DNA from: Elymus sibiricus | Taxonomy: Eukaryota > Streptophyta > Magnoliopsida > Poales > Poaceae | Direction: 5' to 3' | Length of the DNA stretch: 64,000 nucleotides | Assembly (NCBI GenBank): GCA_039707655.1 | Contig: CM077664.1 | Coordinates: 202,920,195 to 202,984,194 of the forward strand | In this document: one piece after another, positions 10,212 through 20,939 of the stretch | How the letters are laid out: each line of letters opens with the position of its first letter | How positions within the stretch are numbered: position 1 is the first letter of the stretch | Notes under the pieces: generated by a model | Databases searched by the model: none | The model's input: only the letters and a program-made list of their open reading frames with translations | Told to the model about the DNA's origin: nothing | Program-made: the position numbers and the translations under genes

Positions 10212-13200
10212 TGTGGCGCCCCGAGACCGATGCTCTAGATGCCTTCCATTTATTTTCCGTCGTTGCCGTGTGATTTGTTTGCTTGTTGCATTTCATCATG
10301 TCATCATGCGCATTGCATCCGCATGTTTTCATAAAACTTGCATCCGTTCATAGTTGTCGTTTCTCTCCATTGTCTTCGTTGGCCGTTCCGAGACCAACCA
10401 CACCTGCACGCGCCCGCGGCATCATTAAAATATTATTTTCTAAGTGGGAATAAAACATTTTCGGAATGGGTTGAAAGTTGGCGTGCGGTATTTTTATATC
10501 GTAGGTAGACCGCCTGCCAAATTTTGTCCCAATCGAAGGTCGTTTGATGCCCCAACGGATAACTTTAGCGGCACTATAGCCAGTCAAACGTCGGACATTT
10601 TCGGTGTTCCGAAAACCCTGCCGGGCTGCCAACTTCCCTCTCATCTCAGCCCAACCATTCTACACAGCCCATCTTGCCCACCCACACCAGCCACTCAACC
10701 GGAGCCGTCCGATCGAGATCGAACGGCTCGAAAACAGCCTCAAATCCCTCTCCTACCCCCCTTTCCTATTTAAGCAGCCCCTTGCCATTTTTGTCTAAAC
10801 CCTAACCCTCAAGCCCTTCCCTAACCAGCAGCCGCCGCCTCTCGGATTCCGCGCCGCCCCACTCCCTCCTCGCCAAGTGGCGCCGCCGCCTGCCTCCACC
10901 GCGCGGCCCGCCAAGCCCATCTAGGGCCCGCACGCGCCCGAGCCAGCCCATACGCCGCGCCACCGCCCGAAGCGCTCGCCTCCTCCCCGAGCCAGGAGGT
11001 CCCGAGCTCGACCTCGCCTCCTCCATCCCCGTCAGCCCCGCCGACGACGACCAGACCTCGCCGGAGATGAGTGCTCTGCCGCGCCCCTGTTTTCCCTTCT
11101 CTTCTCCCTCCATTCTTTCTCCCTGTCCTCTAACCCCCATGGCCCCCGTGCCCATGTAGGTCGCCATGGATACCGACCAGCGCCAACTCCCCTGCTCGCC
11201 CTCTGCTTCGTGCATTGACCGATCCAGCGCTAGCGCGGACGAGCGCCACTCACCCGCGCGAGGTCTCCTCTGCCCCGACCGGCCCAACTTCCTCAGCCCA
11301 GCACCGACCGGCCTTCCAGGCCATGAGGTGAGCAGTCCCAGCCCGCTGTCCAGCGCCCACTGCGCATTATAGCTACCCGTCGCTCTCCAGAATCAGCCCG
11401 TAGTGTTTTTTTCCAGCGTCTACGAATTTGTCTAATTATCCAGGGAATTCCGCATTTACAAAGAAGTCCATCCTTTTCATGCATGTAATTACTCCACAAC
11501 CGTGCATCGGAATTAAACCAACTTTATATGTAAAATGCTTAGAATTTCATGTAGTTTCATAATATGCAACTTTCAACCATGTTTGAAATGTTTAAATTGT
11601 TGTTTGCATTAATTTGCATAAATGACATGCTGAAATGGTTTATTCCATAACTAAATAACCATAGCTCTGAATTAAATAAACTTTATATGTAAATGGGGTA
11701 GAAAAATGTGTAGAATATCATGATGCACTTTCTTTTGCTGTTTAACAACATTAAAATTGTGTTCTAGGCAGAACAGTACCAAATTCGAAAATTGCATATG
11801 GGGAATTTCCGGAATTGTTATGTGGTGTTTCCGGCCTCATTTAAATTGCCTAGATAGGTAGTTTTGTTATGCTTCTCCTCTTGACATGTTTAACAACATT
11901 TAATATTGATGAGTAGCATAAACGGGAGTGAACTAAATAATTGTTGTGAAGTTTCGTCAATATGCAACTCGTTGTATATTGAGCTTCACTTAACGTGTAG
12001 TATTTGTTTGTTGCACTCTTGCCATGCCATGCCTCATTAAACCGGACATGCATCATACTTGGTTGTGCATTATGCCATGGTTATGTGATGTTTGTTTACC
12101 ATGTTGTTTGCTTCTTTCCGGTTGTGCTTCTTCTCGATAGTCCGATTTCGTTCCGGAGTTGTGAGGATTCGTTCGTCTACGATTGTTCGACTACTTCATG
12201 GATTCAGTCTTCTTCCTAGCGGGATTTCAGGCAAGATGATAATGACCTTGGATATCTTTACTATCTTTGCTTGCTAGTTGTCTCGTTGCTATCGCTATGT
12301 CGCGCTTCCTACCACATATATGTCAGCCTCCCATATGCCATGATACAGCCTCTAACCACCCTTACCCAGCAAACCGTTGTTTGGCTATGTTACCGCTTTG
12401 CTCAACCCCTTTCTTATAGCGTTGCTAGTTGCAGGTGCAGTTGCAGGTTTTTCCATGTTGGGACATGGATATCATGGGATATCACAATATCTCTTATTTA
12501 ATTAATGCATCTATATACTTGGTTGTGGGTGGAAGGCTCGGCCTTTTACCTAGTGTTTTGTTCCACTCATGCCGCCCTAGTTTCCGTAATACCGGTGTTA
12601 TGTTCCTTGATGAGCACTTCTAACACATGTGGGGCATATGGGAACCCCCCTGTTCATTCGTTTTAGGATAAACTTCTCCAGCAAGGCCCAACTTTGGTGT
12701 TAACATTTGCCAACATAATAATACTGAATTAAATAATTAATTTTGCATAGGGCGTCATGAACCCGAGGATTCTTAATTCAACATAATCCAGGTGGGCCAG
12801 TGCTGATGGTGCTGGTCCAAACTAGAGCAGCTTGCGGCGCTGCCCGGGGCAACTCGTGGACTTGGTCGTTGTAACCATAGCTCATCCGCCGTGTCCTGAG
12901 AACGAGATACGCGGCTCCTATCGGGATCGTCGACACGTCGGGAGGTCTTGCTGGTTTAGCTTTACCTTTTACGAGTGACTTGTCCACCGGGATACCTTAT
13001 CGTAAGCATCGTGTTATCATGGTGTGAGGATGTTCCATCGGATGTGTGTAGTAATTTATAATGGACTACTTGGAGCACCCCTGCAGGGTTAAATCTTTCG
13101 CGAAGCCGTGCCCGCGGTTATGTGGCGACTTGGGAATTTATAACCTCCGGTTGTAGAGAACTTGACACTAAATCTAATTAAAATACACCAACCGTGTGCG

Positions 13201-13853
13201 TAACCGTGATCGTCTCTTCTTGTGAGGTTTGAACCAAGAAGTGAACACGGTGGGGTTATGTTTGACTCGTAACTAGGTGTTCATGATCACTTCTTGATCA
13301 TTACTAGATTGTGACCGTTATGCGCAGTTTACTCTTCTTATTCTTGTACTCGTAAGTTAGCCACCATACAATGCTTAGTGCTTGCTGCAACCTCATCACC
13401 TTACCCTTCCATACCCATTTAAGCTTTGATAGTCTTGCTACCCATGGTTATGGGATTGCTGAGTCCTCATGGCTCACAGATTACAACAACAACAGATGCA
13501 GGTACAGGTAATGCGATGATTTGGCATGAGAGCGATGCGCGTTTGCTTTTGGAGTTCTTCTTCTTCGTCGATCTTGGGATAGGTTCCGGGTTGGCAGCCT
13601 GGGCTAGCAGGGTGGATGTCGTTCGTGTTTTTCGTTTGTGTTTCATCCGTAGTCGGATTCAGCTCTTCTGTATGATGTTTGCTATGTATTGATGTATTCC
13701 TGTGATGTCTGTATGTATTTGTATGTATCCTCATCCATTATGTACATGGTATGATGTAATGATATCCACCTTGCAAGCATCTTCGATATGCGCTTCTATC
13801 CCTGGTGGGGCCTCCGAGTCCCTCGAGGATAGGATCGCATATTGGGCGTTACA
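10212..13853 (+). repeat. Gypsy 3' LTR (about 3.6 kb)
   Basis: It begins TGTGGCGCCCCGAGACCG after a purine tract and ends ATTGGGCGTTACA. A TATA-like CTATTTAAG (10766-10774) is followed by a CT-rich leader containing AAACCCTAACCCTC, typical of a plant transcript start. The long GC-rich block 10800-11400 is LTR leader, not a gene. The partner 5' LTR in the same orientation is absent from the window. Confidence 0.75.
10767..10774 (+). promoter_or_regulatory. TATA box of the Gypsy LTR
   Basis: TATTTAAG lies about 25-30 bases before a CCCTAACCCTC leader inside the LTR. Position and context support a core promoter. Confidence 0.5.
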
Positions 13854-13936
13854 AGACTGGATGCACAGACGTATGTGCCAAGAGGGAACGTTCCTGTGGC
13901 CCGACGAGGACGTCGGTTCCTTTGAGTGGGGGTGTA

Positions 13937-14200
13937 TGTGATGGCCTGGCTTAATAGGGATGATAGGCTACTCATATCAATAAGGAATTCCTTCTTTTCC
14001 AGGAGCCCATTCGGAAAGAACTCCAAAGTTAAGCGTGCTCAGCTTGGAGTAATTTCAGGATGGGTGACCGACCGGGAAGTTGTTACCGGGTGCACACGAG
14101 TGAGGACAAAGTGCGCAGGAAAGACTAGTATTGATCTGTGAGGCCAGTCTAGATCTCGCCAGGAGTAACGACCACCGACGGGTGTGTCCGGGGCGTTACA
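13937..14200 (+). repeat. Short LTR with 5S rRNA-like domain (Cassandra-type TRIM)
   Basis: The 264-bp segment starts TGTGATGGCCTGGC after a purine-rich GAGTGGGGGTGTA and ends GGGGCGTTACA, with only 83 bp of internal DNA to its left (13854-13936). Bases 14008-14081 align with plant 5S rRNA. Cassandra terminal-repeat retrotransposons in miniature are known to carry 5S sequence in their LTRs, so that is the best match. The partner LTR is missing here. Confidence 0.72.
14008..14081 (+). ncRNA. 5S rRNA-derived domain inside the short LTR (not a functional 5S gene)
   Basis: The pieces AACTCCAAAGTTAAGCGTGC and AGGATGGGTGACC match the middle of plant 5S rRNA, covering the box A and box C regions of the internal RNA polymerase III promoter. 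The 5' and 3' ends of 5S rRNA are absent and the IE region is changed. It is a retained promoter-like domain rather than an rRNA gene. Confidence 0.75.
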
Positions 14201-14205
14201 AAGCC
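14201..14205. repeat. Target-site duplication AAGCC, right copy
   Basis: It matches 4872-4876 and directly follows the CA at 14200. Element A sequence resumes here with CTAAGCTTGGGG. Confidence 0.85.
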
Positions 14206-14209
14206 TAAG

Positions 14210-14293
14210 CTTGGGGATGCCCGAGGCACCCCAAGGTAATATTCTAGGAAGACTCAAGCGTCTAAGCTTGGGGATGCCCCGGAAGGCAACCCC
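14210..14293 (+). other. Tandem stem-loop module of element A
   Basis: Hairpin 1 (14210-14235) pairs CTTGGGG(A)TGCC with GGCACCCCAAG across a CGA loop, with one bulged A. Hairpin 2 (14270-14293) pairs GGGGATGCC with GGCAACCCC across a CCGGAA loop, with one mismatch. The same pair occurs twice in element C. It lies in non-coding internal DNA, so RNA structure is a reasonable explanation. Confidence 0.7.
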
Positions 14294-14485
14294 TCTTTCT
14301 TCGACCAACCATCGGTAATTTTACTTGGAGCTATAGTTTTATTCGTCACATGATATGAGTTTTGCTTGGAGCGTCTTGTATTATATGAGTCTTTGCTTTG
14401 TTTGCTTTTTAGTTTGTCACAATCATCTTTTCTGAACACACCTATCTTGAGAGAGCCACACGTTTATCATCATTTGTTAGAATAC

Positions 14486-14805
14486 TCTATGTGCTTCACT
14501 TAAATTTTTTGAGCTAGGCAGTTGCTCTAGTGCTTCACTTAAATCCTTTTGAGCACGGTGGTGGCTATATTTTGAAGAAATAAACTCTCATGCTTCACTT
14601 ATATTATTTTGAGAGTTGATTAAAATTTTGAAGAAATGAATTCTCATGCTTCACTTATATTATTTTGAGAATTGACAAGACTAAAATTTTGAAGAAATGA
14701 ATTCTAATGCTTCATTTATATTATTTTGAGAATTGATAAGGTTGAAATTTTGAAGAAATATTTGCACTCTCATGCTTCACTTAAATCTTTTTGAGAGATG
14801 ATAAT
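14486..14805 (+). repeat. Degenerate tandem repeats with TGCTTCACTT core
   Basis: TGCTTCACTTA(A/T)AT...TTTTGAG recurs at 14492, 14531, 14591, 14647, 14708 and 14773, spaced 39-65 bases, most units also carrying TTTGAAGAAAT. Shorter traces occur in element C near 37385-37445. Confidence 0.8.
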
Positions 14806-16127
14806 AGTAACAGTAATTTGCACAAGATATGAAATTGGTCCCAAAGTGATGAATATTCAAGAGGGATATAAATAAAAACTTTCATATAGATCATTGGATA
14901 TGATGTGTGTGATTCCTTGCAATAGTTTTGCGATATGGAAAAGATAATATGTGAGCCATGTTGGTGAGTAATTGTGATTTAGTAAGAATATTAGTGTTAA
15001 GGTTTGTGATTCCCTATGCATGCACGTTGAGTCAATAGTTATGCAATGAAATTATATCCTACTTATGGTGCATTATTCGGTGTTAGTTGTGTTTAATGCA
15101 TGTTTATGACCGTTTTCATTTTTTGGTTGGTTGCTTCTCAATCTTTTGCTAGCCTTCATTTGTACTAAGCGGAAATACTGCTTGTGCATCCAAACTCCTT
15201 AAACCCAAGTTGTGCCAAATGAGTCCACTATATCTACCTATATGCGGTATTTCAATGCCGTTCCAAGTAAATTTGCGTGTGCCAACTCTAATTTTCAAAA
15301 AAAAAAATCTGTTTTGTGTGCCCGTACCGCTCATGAAGCGGCAGGGGGTGGCCATTATTTTCCATGCTAGGTGTGTTATTCTCACGATGAGTGTTTATTC
15401 ACTTGTCATTGCACAAGAGAATGGTTGGTAATAGGGATGCCCAGTCCCGCAATGAAATCAAATTAATAACAACAAAATTCCTTGGAAAGTGTTGGTATGG
15501 AGGGCACCCGTGGATACGGCTAGCCATGGATTGTGGAATAATGGTGGAAAGGAAATGAACTTTACTTTCTGTTTGGGAACCTCATATGATGTGTCTAGCA
15601 TGGAAAATATTGGGAATTCTCGGTCGTTTTCGTTGACAGGAAAAGCATGCCTCTCAAAATGTTTTTATCTCTTTAATTTCAGCTTTGAGCTCTGGCACAT
15701 TTGACAAATCTCTGCTTCCCTCTGCGAAGGGCCTATCTATTTACTTTTATGCAATTTTTATTTTTATTTGAGTCTCCATCTTCTCTTACAAAAGCACCAA
15801 CTAGAGAGCACTATTGTCATACTTGTGCATTGGATGTAGCTAATATTTGAGTGAGTTTCATGAATGGATCAATGATTGAGCATAATGGGCTAGGGGTAAC
15901 TTTCTTTAGCATTGATATTTTGAAAGACATGGTTGCTTGTTAGCATGCTTGAGTATTTATATCTTCATGTCAAATTATAGACTATTGCTTTCAATCATTC
16001 AAGTCCAATGTCCATGCTACAAAAGAAAAGAATATGTGATGAATATGTTAGGCAGCATTCCACATCAAAAATTCTGTTTTTATCATTTACCTACTCGAGG
16101 ACGAGCAGGAATTAAGCTTGGGGATGC
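14806..16127 (+). other. Element A 3' internal region and polypurine tract, no gene
   Basis: This is AT-rich, has no credible ORF and shares blocks with the element C 3' region, including a CTTCCCTCTGCGAAGGGCC block (15712) and a TTACCTACTCGAGGACG block (16087). It ends in AAGCTTGGGGATGC (16114-16127) directly before the LTR, the presumed plus-strand primer site. Confidence 0.7.
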
Positions 16128-17691
16128 TGATACGTCTCCAACGTATCTATAATTTTTTATTGTTCCATGCTGTTATAATATCAATCTTGGATGTTTTTAT
16201 AATCATTTACAGCAATTATATATTATTTTTGGAGACTAACCTATTAATTTAGTGCCCAGTGCCAGTTGTTGTTTTCTGCCCTGTTTTTGTTTTACAGAAA
16301 ATCAATACCAAACGAAGTCCAAATGCCATGAAACTTTTTGGAGATTTTTTATTGAACAAGATAAACACTGGAAGCTTCGGGAGAGGGCCAGAAGATGAAG
16401 GAGTGGGCCACGAGGCACCAGGGCGCGCGCCCGAGGGGGGGTGGCGCGCCCTAGTACCTCGTGGGGCCCACCCAGCTCTGTTTGACCTAATTCCAGCACT
16501 ATAAATTCAGAAAAAATCAGAAACCCTCAGGGGAGTCCACGAAATACTTTTTACGCCTCCGCAAGTTTCTGTTCCAGAGAGATCCCATGTGGGGTCCTTC
16601 TCCGGTGATCTGCCGGAGGGGGAATCGATCACGGAGGGGTTCTACATCATCCTTGTTGCCCTTCCGATGATGCGTGAGTAGTTTACCACAGACCTTCGGG
16701 TCCATAGGCAGTAGCTAGATGGCTTCTTCTCTCTTTTTGATCTTCAATACAATGTTCTCCTCGATGTTCTTGGAGTTCTATCCGATGTAATCACTTTTTG
16801 CGGTGTGTTTGTTGGGATCCGATGAATTGTGAGTTTATGATCAGATTATCCATGAAATTATTTGAGTCTTTGCTGCACTCTTTTATGCGTGATTATTATA
16901 GCCTCGTATTTCTTCTCCGATCTATTGATTTGGTTTGGCCAACTAGATTGATTTATCTTGCCATGGGAAGAGGTGCTTTGTAGTGGGTTCGATCTTGCGG
17001 TGCTCAATTCTAGTGACAGAAAGGGACATGACATGTATGTATCGTTGCTACTAAGGGTAAAAAGATGGGGTTTATTCATACGTGAGTTTATCTTGTCTAC
17101 ATCATGTCATCGTTCTTAAGGCATTACTCCGTTCTTATGGACTTAATACACTAGATGCATGCTGGATAGCGGTCGATGTGTGGAGTAATAGTAGTAGATG
17201 CAGGCAGTAGTCGGTCTACTAATCTTGGATGTGATGCCTATATACATGATCATTGCCTTGGATATCGTCATGATTATTTGCTTTTCTATCAATTGCCCAA
17301 CAGTAATTTGTCTACCCACCGTATGCTATTTTCTTGAGAGAAGCCTCTAGTGAAATCTATGGCCCCCGGGTCTATCAAAATCATATTACTAAAACCCTAA
17401 AAATATTGCTGCCATTTTCTTTTATTTATTTTATTTTGTATTTTTGTTTCAATCTATCTATCTATCACATACAATTTAATATTGCATTTGACCGCCGAGA
17501 GATTGACAACCTCTCGTTTGCGTTGGGTGCAAGGATTTGTTGTTTGTGTGCAGGTGCTGCTAACGAGGTGTTGTGTGATTCTCCTACTGGTTCAATAACC
17601 TTGGTTTCATAACCGAGGGAAATACTTATCTCTACTGTGCTGCATCATCCCTTCCTCTTCGGGGAAATACCAATGCAAGCTACAAGTAGCA
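16128..17691 (+). repeat. Element A 3' LTR
   Basis: This 1564-bp direct copy of 1028-2587 has the same TGATACGTCTCC start, TATA box (16500-16506) and TAGCA end, followed by the CACAC duplication. It differs from the 5' LTR by scattered substitutions and small indels. Confidence 0.95.
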
Positions 17692-17696
17692 CACAC
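17692..17696. repeat. Target-site duplication CACAC, right copy
   Basis: It matches 1023-1027. The Copia coding sequence continues immediately after it. Confidence 0.96.
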
Positions 17697-19652
17697 CTAC
17701 AGAGTCTTCAACTCCTTCCACCACAAGGTTGTTGAAACTGTAGATGTGCGGTTCGATGAAACTACGGCTCGCAAAGAGAGCACCTACCTCCTGTGCTAGA
17801 TGAAATGTCTCCTGAGGAATCTATCAAGCTGATGGGCACTGGTGAAATTGTGCCCAGTGAAGAAATAGCTGCTGATGAAGAAGTGGTTGTTCCTCGTCGT
17901 GAAGAAAATGAACATCCTGATGAAAATGATGCTGAGGATTCTGCACGGCAACAACAACAACAAGGCCCTTGTCTAGCACATCCACGAGTGGCAAATGAAG
18001 TGCAGATTGAGAAGATCCTCGACAACATCAATGCACCTGGTCCCCTCACTCGCTCAAGAGCTTCACATTTAGCTAACTTTTGTGGGCATTACGCGTTTGT
18101 CTCTATTTCAGAGCCCACCAAAGTTGATGAAGCCTTTCTGGAACCTGAATGGATTCAAGCGATGCAAGATGAATTGCGTCAATTCGAGCTCAACAATGTG
18201 TGGGAGCTTGTTAAGCGTCATGATCCACGCAAGCACAATATCATCGGCACTAAGTGGATCTACCGCAACAAACAAGACGAAAAATGGCCAAGTGGTGAGG
18301 AATAAAGCCCATCTTGTAGCTCAAGGCTACACACAGGTTGAGGGTATTGATTTCGATGAAACATTCGCACCTGTTGCTAGGCTTGAAGCCATTCGAATAT
18401 TGCTTGCATATGCTAACCATCATGATATCCTCTGATATCAAATGGATGTGAAAAGTGCATTCCTCAATGGTAAGCTTGAGGAAGAAGTATATGTTGCTCA
18501 ACCAGCAAGTTTTGAGGACCCAAAGCGTCCTGACAAAGTCTTCAGACTCAACAAGGCTCTCTATGGCCTCAAGCAGGCCCCTAGGGCTTGGTATGATACA
18601 CTGAAGGAATTCCTGAAGAAAAAGGGGTTCAAGCCCGGTTCACTTGACCCTACTCTCTTTACTAAATCTTATGATGGTGAACTGTTCATATGCCAAATTT
18701 ATGTTGATGATATTATCTTTCGTTGCACTAACAAGAAATACAGTGACGAATTTGCTCATATGCTGCAAGAAGAATATCAGATGTCTATGATGGGGGGTTG
18801 AAATTCTTCCTCGGGCTTCAAATTCGTCAACAACCCAATGGCATCTTCATATCTCAGGAGAAATACCTCCGAGACTGCCTGAAAAAATTCGGAATGCAAG
18901 ATTGCAAAGGCCTCAAGATACCAATGCCAACAAATGGCCAACTCAACACTGACGTAAATGGTAAAGATTTCGATCAGAAGGTATATCGCTCCATCATTGG
19001 TTCGCTGCTTTACCTATGTGCATCTAGGCCAGATATTATGCTTAGTGTTTGCATGTGTGCCCGCTTTCAAGCGTCACTGAAGGAATCACACCACCAGGCT
19101 GTGAAACGAATTCTTCGATATTTGGCTCACACCCCAACACTTGGATTATGGTATCCCAAGGGCTCATCACTTGATCTTGCTGGATATTCCGATTCTGATT
19201 ATGCTGGTGATCGTGTGGACCGCAAGTCAACATCAGGCACATGCCATTTCCTCGGACGATCTCTTGTATGTTGGTCTTTGAAGAAGCAGAACTGCGTTTC
19301 ACTTTCCACTGCCGAGGCTGAGTACATTGCTGCTGGCGCCTGCTGCTCACAGTTACTATGGATGAAGCAAACCCTCAAGGACTATGGCGTCAACGTGAAG
19401 AAAGTGCCACTCTTCTGCGACAATGAGAGCGCCATCAAGATCGCCCACAACCCAGTGCAACACTCAAGGAGGAAGCATATTGAGATTCGTCACCATTTTC
19501 TTCGTGATCATGTGCTGAAGGGAGACATCGTCATCGACCACGTGAAGACTGAAGACCAGCTTGCAGATATCTTCACTAAGCCCTTGGATGAGAGAAGGTT
19601 TTGCATGTTGCGGTGTGAGCTAAACATCTTGGAATCTTTGAATGTCCTTTGA
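17697..19652 (+). pseudogene. Copia polyprotein, reverse transcriptase and RNase H portion
   Basis: This continues the polyprotein broken at 1027. RT blocks are clear: [44 protein letters not shown] and the catalytic YVDDIIF (18700-18720). RNase H follows with SDSDYAGD, STAEAEYIAAG and FCDNESAI, then the IFTKPLDE end block. The frame is broken by a one-base loss near 17762, a one-base gain near 18280, a TGA at 18433-18435 and an extra G in a run near 18793, so no enzyme can be made. The frame ends at 19652, a normal place for a Copia pol. Confidence 0.93.
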
Positions 19653-20939
19653 AAAGGACACACATCCTAACGTTTATGCATTCTTGATGACTTTGATGCA
19701 CAACACACGAAGTAACATTTTTCTTCAATCAATGAAGACTAACCCTCTAAGTGTGAAGAAATTAATGAAGAACTTGATTCTCAGAACCCTACGACAATTG
19801 TACGCGGTGTCTGAAATCATCATAGTTCTTATACGGTGGGTAACGCCACCACCTCTTTTTGACATTCTTCAAATTTGAGTTTTTCGTCATTTGCAATTTC
19901 GTCAAACTTTTCAAATTCGTCATTTGATGTTATTCTTCACTGCTTTTGGTTCTTTACCTATATATATTTGAGTTTTTCATGTCCTCAACAGCATCCACAT
20001 ATAGCTATTTCTTCATTCGGAGTTTTTCGTCATCTATGTGGATGTGATCGGACCCGCTCCCCTCTGTGCTAAGCTCAACCCACTCTGTTCACAATCTCTT
20101 CATATGCGTTCTACTTGACACTGTTCAAAGTCTTCACTGTGTCCTTGACAGCTGAAGAAATTGCGAACACATTTTGCAGCATTGCTTGAGGAAAATTTTT
20201 GGCGGTTGCCACAGTAACTTCATCCCGCGCTTCGCACGCGTGGATTGAGATGAAAATGCATGTGTGACACATGTCACTCAGATGCGAATCGCCAGGGGCT
20301 TATCCGTCCAAAATCTTCGGGCCAATCAGTTTTTACCGTGCCTATATAAAGGCTTGACCCCGTCAACCTCAACTCCTTTCACTCTCGCGCCCCTGTCACT
20401 CTCAAACCCTAGCGCCGCCGCTGGATCTCATCGTCGCCGGAGAGGAAGAGCTTCACTGCCTCAACTTCTTCGCCATCGTACTCGCGCCGGCCGTGGATTT
20501 CTTCACCTCCGCCGCCGCCATAGCCATCTTTCGTCGCCAAGTTAGGGCACGGAAGATCTGAACTGACGATTTCCTTCACCTCGTCGTCCAGTTCATCGAG
20601 TTCATCCTTGGGGTAATTAAAATTTATTTTTACCGCCCAAGTTTGATCTTTTTTCTGCCACAAAATCTTCAAGTGCTATTTTTACCACTCTTCCAATTCT
20701 TCAGCACTTCCTTCTGGCCAGTCTTGAGTATTTTCACCTAAGTTACACTTAACAACAAGATTCCTCAATTGTGCAATTGCTTCAATCTGTACAACTCTGG
20801 AACCTTTGTCAAGAACACTTAGTGAAATGCGTCAAGACGATAAGGGTCAATTTCTTCACCTGGTTGATTTTAAAAATTATCTGAGAACGCATGTGACTCT
20901 TCCCTATTTCCTTGCAACTATACTCTATTCACAGGTACA
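19653..20939 (+). other. Spacer and promoter-like leader of the extra ORF region
   Basis: No gene is seen from 19653 to about 20300. A TATA box (20343-20350) is followed by a CT-rich leader with CAAACCCTAGCGCCGCCGC, which looks like a plant 5' UTR. A GT at about 20611 and TTCACAG at about 20928-20934 could bound a leader intron of about 320 bases, ending six bases before the ATG at 20940. The GC-rich 20400-20560 frames are leader, not a credible gene. Confidence 0.5.
20343..20350 (+). promoter_or_regulatory. TATA box upstream of the Copia extra ORF
   Basis: TATATAAA lies roughly 50-60 bases before a leader-like AAACCCTAGC segment and about 590 bases before the first ATG of the extra ORF region. 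It is outside any LTR, which suggests a separate internal promoter. Confidence 0.5.

Larger units (their letters stand above)
4877..14200. mobile_element. Composite insertion with inverted LTR arms and a 5S-bearing LTR at its right end
   Basis: The 9324-bp segment starts TGTCACGCCC, ends GGGGCGTTACA and is flanked by AAGCC. In order it holds a reverse-oriented LTR fragment (4877 to about 7200), a pyrimidine-rich Gypsy-type 3' UTR (to 10211), a forward LTR (10212-13853), 83 bp of another element's internal DNA, and a 264-bp LTR with a 5S rRNA-like domain (13937-14200). The left arm is the reverse complement of about 11500-13853. The two ends therefore belong to different LTR families, which one simple transposition does not explain. 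Template switching during reverse transcription, or nested insertion followed by rearrangement, could. Confidence 0.7.
1028..17691 (+). mobile_element. Element A: non-autonomous LTR retrotransposon inserted in the Copia integrase/RT region
   Basis: Two direct LTRs (1028-2587 and 16128-17691) start TGATACGTCTCCAACGTA, end in TAGCA and are flanked by CACAC. A primer-binding site complementary to tRNA-Asp lies just inside the 5' LTR, and a purine-rich tract precedes the 3' LTR. The only substantial ORF in the internal region (2849-4225) shows no protease, integrase, RT or RNase H motif. Without the 9.3-kb composite nested at 4877-14200 the element would be about 7.3 kb. It must have been mobilised by proteins from another element; a Gypsy helper is my guess from the primer site and 5-bp duplication. 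Element C (33011-40448) is a relative. Confidence 0.93.

Noticed and set aside
10797..10812. Telomere-like AAACCCTAACCCTC
   Set aside because: It is a single short occurrence at the transcript-start region of an LTR, not a telomeric array.
10604..11372. Cellular gene with GC-rich first exon in the LTR
   Set aside because: It follows a TATA box inside an LTR bounded by a purine tract and TG/CA ends, and no frame shows a known domain.
14008..14081. Functional 5S rRNA gene
   Set aside because: Only the middle of 5S rRNA is present, with changes in the control region, and it sits inside an LTR.
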